From an uncultured Prevotella sp. (GTDB lineage Bacteria > Bacteroidota > Bacteroidia > Bacteroidales > Bacteroidaceae), in NCBI GenBank assembly GCA_905196835.1, contig CAJJWN010000058.1:1-16063 (forward strand): a stretch of 16,063 nucleotides of DNA, read 5' to 3'. The number at the start of each line of letters is the position of its first letter. The stretch's first letter is position 1. This document shows, one piece after another, positions 13,411-16,063 of the stretch. Under the pieces are notes generated by a model. The model was given only the letters and a program-made list of their open reading frames with translations. It did no database searches and was not told where the DNA came from. The position numbers and the translations under genes are program-made.

Positions 13411-14400
13411 ATGGCTGTATCAATAGCTGACATACAGAAAATACGCAAGATGACCGGCGCCGGCCTTGCTGACTGCAAGAAGGCTCTTACCGAGAGCGAC
13501 GGCGACTTCGACAAGGCGATAGAAATCATCCGCGAGAAGGGCCAGGCCATCGCCGCTAAGCGCAGCGACCGCGAGACTTCTAACGGTTGTGTGCTGGTTA
13601 AGGCCGTCGATGGCTTCGCCGCAATGATTGCCTTGAAGTGTGAGACCGACTTCGTTGCCAACGGTGCAGACTTCATCGCCCTGACACAGAGCATCCTCGA
13701 CGCAGCCGTTGAGGCAAAGGCCAAGACCCTTGACGAGGTTAAGGCTCTGCCGCTTAACGGCAGCACGGTGCAGGACGAGGTCGTAGCGCGCTCTGGTATC
13801 ACGGGCGAGAAGACCGAGCTTGACGGCTACCTCTATCTCGAGGGAGGCAATGTTTCGGTTTACGACCACATGAACAAGCACACCCTTTGCACCATGGTGC
13901 AGACCAACAAGCCGGCCGAAGAGCAGGCTCACAACATCGCAATGCAGGTGGCTGCCATGAACCCGGTGGCTCTCGACGAGGCAAGCGTACCCCAGGAGGT
14001 TAAGGACAGCGAGCTGAAGGTTGCCATCGAGAAGACCAAGGAAGAGCAAATCAACAAGGCCGTAGAGGCTGCCCTGAAGAAGGCCGGTTTCAATCTCTAC
14101 ATCGCAGAGAACGAAGAGCACATCAACGAAGGCATCATGAAGGGCAACATCACCGAGGCACAGGCCGAGGAAATACGCAAAATCAAGAAGGAGACGGCCG
14201 AGCAGAAGGCTGCCAACATGCCCGAGCAGATGGTACATAACATCGCCAAGGGACGTATGGCTAAGTTCTTCAAGGACTCTTGCCTGCTCAACCAGGAGTA
14301 CATCCAGGACAGCAAGATGAGCGTTGCAGACTATCTCCACGCTGCCGACAAGGAGCTTACTGTCGTTGCGTTCAAGCGTTTCACGCTGCGTGCGGAGTAA
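13411..14400 (+). CDS. tsf: Elongation factor Ts
   Basis: A 329-residue guanine-nucleotide exchange factor for EF-Tu. The N-terminal UBA-like domain (residues 1-50) has KIRKMTGAGLADCKKAL. The core motif TDFVA (79-83), which inserts into EF-Tu to displace magnesium and GDP, is intact within KCETDFVANGADF. Two further dimerisation-type domains follow (about 90-260), with AMQVAAMNP near 172-180. The C-terminal helix is normal. The rpsB-tsf pair is a conserved bacterial arrangement. A strong hairpin 40 bases after the stop ends the operon. Confidence 0.98.
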   Translation: MAVSIADIQKIRKMTGAGLADCKKALTESDGDFDKAIEIIREKGQAIAAKRSDRETSNGCVLVKAVDGFAAMIALKCETDFVANGADFIALTQSILDAAVEAKAKTLDEVKALPLNGSTVQDEVVARSGITGEKTELDGYLYLEGGNVSVYDHMNKHTLCTMVQTNKPAEEQAHNIAMQVAAMNPVALDEASVPQEVKDSELKVAIEKTKEEQINKAVEAALKKAGFNLYIAENEEHINEGIMKGNITEAQAEEIRKIKKETAEQKAANMPEQMVHNIAKGRMAKFFKDSCLLNQEYIQDSKMSVADYLHAADKELTVVAFKRFTLRAE

Positions 14401-14440
14401 TGCTTGCCGGAAAGAAACTGATTTTCCAAGTATAATCTGA

Positions 14441-14469
14441 GGGGCGTCGCGCATCAAGCGCAACGCCCC
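14441..14469 (+). terminator. Terminator hairpin of the ribosomal operon
   Basis: GGGGCGTCGCGC (14441-14452), loop ATCAA, GCGCAACGCCCC (14458-14469): a 12-bp stem with one C-A mismatch, 40 bases after the tsf stop. The tail TTGTTGT is only moderately T-rich, so efficiency is uncertain. Confidence 0.7.
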
Positions 14470-14501
14470 TTGTTGTATGCCTTGCGTAAAGGCGCGTTGT
14501 G

Positions 14502-14580
14502 AAAGGCCGTCTTTCGCCTTCTGAAAGGCCGCCTTTTAGCGTATGAAAGACGGCCTTTTGCGGCGCGATATGCGGCCTTT
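14502..14580. repeat. 22-bp-period palindrome array, copy D
   Basis: Units start at 14502, 14524, 14546 and 14568: AAAGGCCGTCTTT, AAAGGCCGCCTTT, AAAGACGGCCTTT, ATATGCGGCCTTT, exactly 22 bp apart. Units one and three are perfect reverse complements. A partial unit AAAGGCGCG precedes it at 14488, out of phase. The array sits between the operon terminator and the promoter-like element of the SGNH esterase gene, with both genes on the same strand. Confidence 0.9.
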
Positions 14581-14641
14581 TGTAAGACGGGTTGTAACTT
14601 GTTGTAGCACAAGGCGTTACGCTGTGTGTTGAAAAATGCTT

Positions 14642-14649
14642 TATATTTG
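14642..14649 (+). promoter_or_regulatory. Possible -7 element (TATATTTG) just before the SGNH esterase gene
   Basis: TATATTTG matches TAnnTTTG and would place the transcript start near 14654, only about 6-9 bases before the ATGs at 14660/14663. No clear TTG lies 19-21 bases upstream. If real, the mRNA is almost leaderless and the ATG at 14636 could not be the start. Confidence 0.4.
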
Positions 14650-14659
14650 TATTCTGACG

Positions 14660-15952
14660 ATGATGAAAAACATTATTATTGCAGCCTTTGCGGCATGGGG
14701 TATGTGCGCTTCCGCCCAGACGACAGGCTTCCGCAACGAAATAAGCGTGCCCGGCAAGGTGTACATGCTTTCCGGTGTTGACAACACACTGTTCATGGAA
14801 CCCATCGTGAAGCGGTGGCGGCCATATGACGACATCGTGCGTTTCTCCGGCGATGCGGCCTATACCCGGCGCACGTCGAGGTATGTCACGGTGAGGCCGG
14901 AGGCAGGCACGGAGCGGCGCATGGTGGTGGATTTGGTCAACACCGACCGTTTCGACACGCTTATGACGGACACCGTGACCGTGCTCGTAGGCCGCAAGTG
15001 TACGGGCGAAGGCGAGGTTACGGCGCAAATCCTGGGCGACAGTTACGTGCATGGGGCGTTCTTCCGCGACGCGCTGCTCGACAAGGGATATGTTCCCGGG
15101 CTGCGGCTTGTCGGTCTGCGCGGTGTGAAGGATGCCGACGGACAGTATGACGAGGGGCGCGGCGGATGGACCGTGGCCCGGTATTTCGAGGTTTCCAAGG
15201 GCGACATCACGCCCTATAACGGCTTCATGCAGCCGCAGGACGGACACCGATATTGGGGCGCTACAGCCTTCTGGAAAAACTGTTTCAGGGTTGAGAGCGG
15301 CCTTGTGACCGGATTCGACACGGTGTACAATTGCAGCCGCTTTGGCCGTTGCCTGTCTAAGTTCGACCCCTCTACGGGCTATCTTGCCGACCCCAGGCGT
15401 GGCGACATGATGTATGACAGCGGGCGTGGACGCTACGTCGCCTATGACGGCCGCCGCTGGCGCGACGCTGATGTGGACGAGGCCGCATGGCGTTTCGACT
15501 ACGGCAAGTATCTGGAAATGTGGCAGTTGCACAAGCCTCGCTTCTTTTTCATGCTGCTGGGGCTTAACGATTTCCGCGACAGTCTTCATGCCTGTTTTGA
15601 CGAATGGAACCGCCGCGTGGAGCAGATGGCGCGCTCTTACCATGAGGCCGTGCCCGGAGGACGCTTTGTCATACTGCTGCCGTGTTCTACGTGCGGCTCT
15701 CTTGACAACCTGCCGGGCGACTTCACCCTACGCCAGAACGCTGCAATGTGGCGGCTGCGGCGCAACATCATAGCCACGTTCGACCGCCGCGAAGCCGAGG
15801 GAATATATATTGTTGACATAGGTGCGGCCATCGACGGCGAGAACGGTTACCGCCGCGGCCGTGACGGTTTGCAGACAGGCAATCCGCATCCTTACCCCAA
15901 TTATCCGGCCATGGGCGTGCCGCTTGCCGCCTTCTTACAGTATTACAGGTGA
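14660..15952 (+). CDS. Secreted SGNH/GDSL-family hydrolase
   Basis: A 430-residue protein counted from ATG 14660. The signal peptide is about 1-19 (MMKNIIIAAFAAWGMCASA, cut before Q20). A beta-rich N-terminal domain (20-120) precedes the SGNH fold. Block I is ILGDSYVHG with nucleophile S128, block III is GLND (301-304) with N303, and block V is NPHPYPN with H410; GRGGW (166-170) is the probable block II glycine. Such proteins in Bacteroidales are esterases or deacetylases acting on carbohydrates outside the cytoplasm, but the substrate here cannot be read. In block V an Asn (N408) stands where many members have Asp. An in-frame ATG at 14636 would add eight residues. I prefer 14660 because it gives a normal signal peptide and fits the -7 element at 14642-14649. 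It appears monocistronic. Confidence 0.85.
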   Translation: MMKNIIIAAFAAWGMCASAQTTGFRNEISVPGKVYMLSGVDNTLFMEPIVKRWRPYDDIVRFSGDAAYTRRTSRYVTVRPEAGTERRMVVDLVNTDRFDTLMTDTVTVLVGRKCTGEGEVTAQILGDSYVHGAFFRDALLDKGYVPGLRLVGLRGVKDADGQYDEGRGGWTVARYFEVSKGDITPYNGFMQPQDGHRYWGATAFWKNCFRVESGLVTGFDTVYNCSRFGRCLSKFDPSTGYLADPRRGDMMYDSGRGRYVAYDGRRWRDADVDEAAWRFDYGKYLEMWQLHKPRFFFMLLGLNDFRDSLHACFDEWNRRVEQMARSYHEAVPGGRFVILLPCSTCGSLDNLPGDFTLRQNAAMWRLRRNIIATFDRREAEGIYIVDIGAAIDGENGYRRGRDGLQTGNPHPYPNYPAMGVPLAAFLQYYR

Positions 15953-15960
15953 CGAAAGGC

Positions 15961-16063
15961 GGTTCATCCGCAGTTCAGGTGTATTGGCATTCGTGGTAAT
16001 AGGGCCTCGAAGAGGTATGTCCGCTGTGCGGAAATTAACAATGAACAATGAAAAATTAAACCT
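15961..16063. mobile_element. Left part of a third MITE-like element, cut by the window end
   Basis: Nine bases after the esterase stop the sequence GGTTCATCCGCAGTT repeats the end of the elements at 4965 and 10471. A CCTCGAAGAGG palindrome lies near 16006. Bases 16032-16062 match 10543-10573 at 30 of 31 positions. The right end lies outside the window, so the extent is unknown. Confidence 0.6.

Noticed and set aside
1..16063. tRNA or rRNA genes
   Set aside because: I looked for cloverleaf-like arms with a GTTC-type T-loop and for conserved rRNA segments in the gaps and saw none. The GGTTCATCC ends of the MITE-like elements contain GTTC-like bases but no cloverleaf.

Overview
The window looks like a chromosomal segment from a Bacteroidales bacterium, most likely Prevotella in the broad sense. 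The reasons are a moderately high-GC coding sequence with AT-rich gaps, several promoters of the Bacteroidetes type (TTG, about 19 bases, TAnnTTTG), an absence of obvious Shine-Dalgarno sites, and the order rplM-rpsI-rpsB-tsf with a long acidic/Ala-rich tail on S2. The genus is inferred from these traits, not proven.

Layout. 42-986 (-): secreted M23/LysM cell-wall hydrolase. 1508-2803 (+): CyuA/UPF0597-type L-cysteine desulfidase. 2919-4925 (+): full-length three-domain DsbD. 5701-5766 (+): probable small RNA with its own promoter and terminator. 5770-9177 (-): large Dna2-like nuclease-helicase. 9356-10363 (-): YqiA-like esterase fused to a HAD/5'-nucleotidase-like domain that has lost its catalytic residues. 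11435-14400 (+): ribosomal operon encoding L13, S9, S2 and EF-Ts, with structured leaders before L13 and S2. 14660-15952 (+): secreted SGNH/GDSL esterase. The genes are mostly ordinary core genes. Cysteine breakdown and periplasmic thiol reduction are neighbours, but no direct functional link can be shown.

The unusual content lies between the genes. Three gaps longer than 300 bases (987-1507, 4926-5769, 10364-11434), and most shorter ones, are packed with several families of short repeats. (1) Four arrays of 13-bp imperfect palindromes of the type AAAGGCCGTCTTT, placed exactly 22 bp apart (1291-1369, 5247-5325, 10937-11015, 14502-14580). (2) A MITE-like family bounded by inverted repeats beginning GGTTCATCCGCA (4965-5245, 10471-10856, and a third copy entering at 15961). 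(3) Degenerate tandem heptamers of the AATGAAC/AATTCTC type at seven places, one of which supplies the stop codon of the desulfidase gene. (4) REP-like palindromes GGATT-TGC-AATCC. (5) A 119-bp element with perfect 32-bp inverted ends. The 22-bp array family, the small RNA and the esterase/pseudo-HAD fusion are the observations most worth following up. No tRNA, rRNA, CRISPR array, transposase gene or prophage gene was seen.
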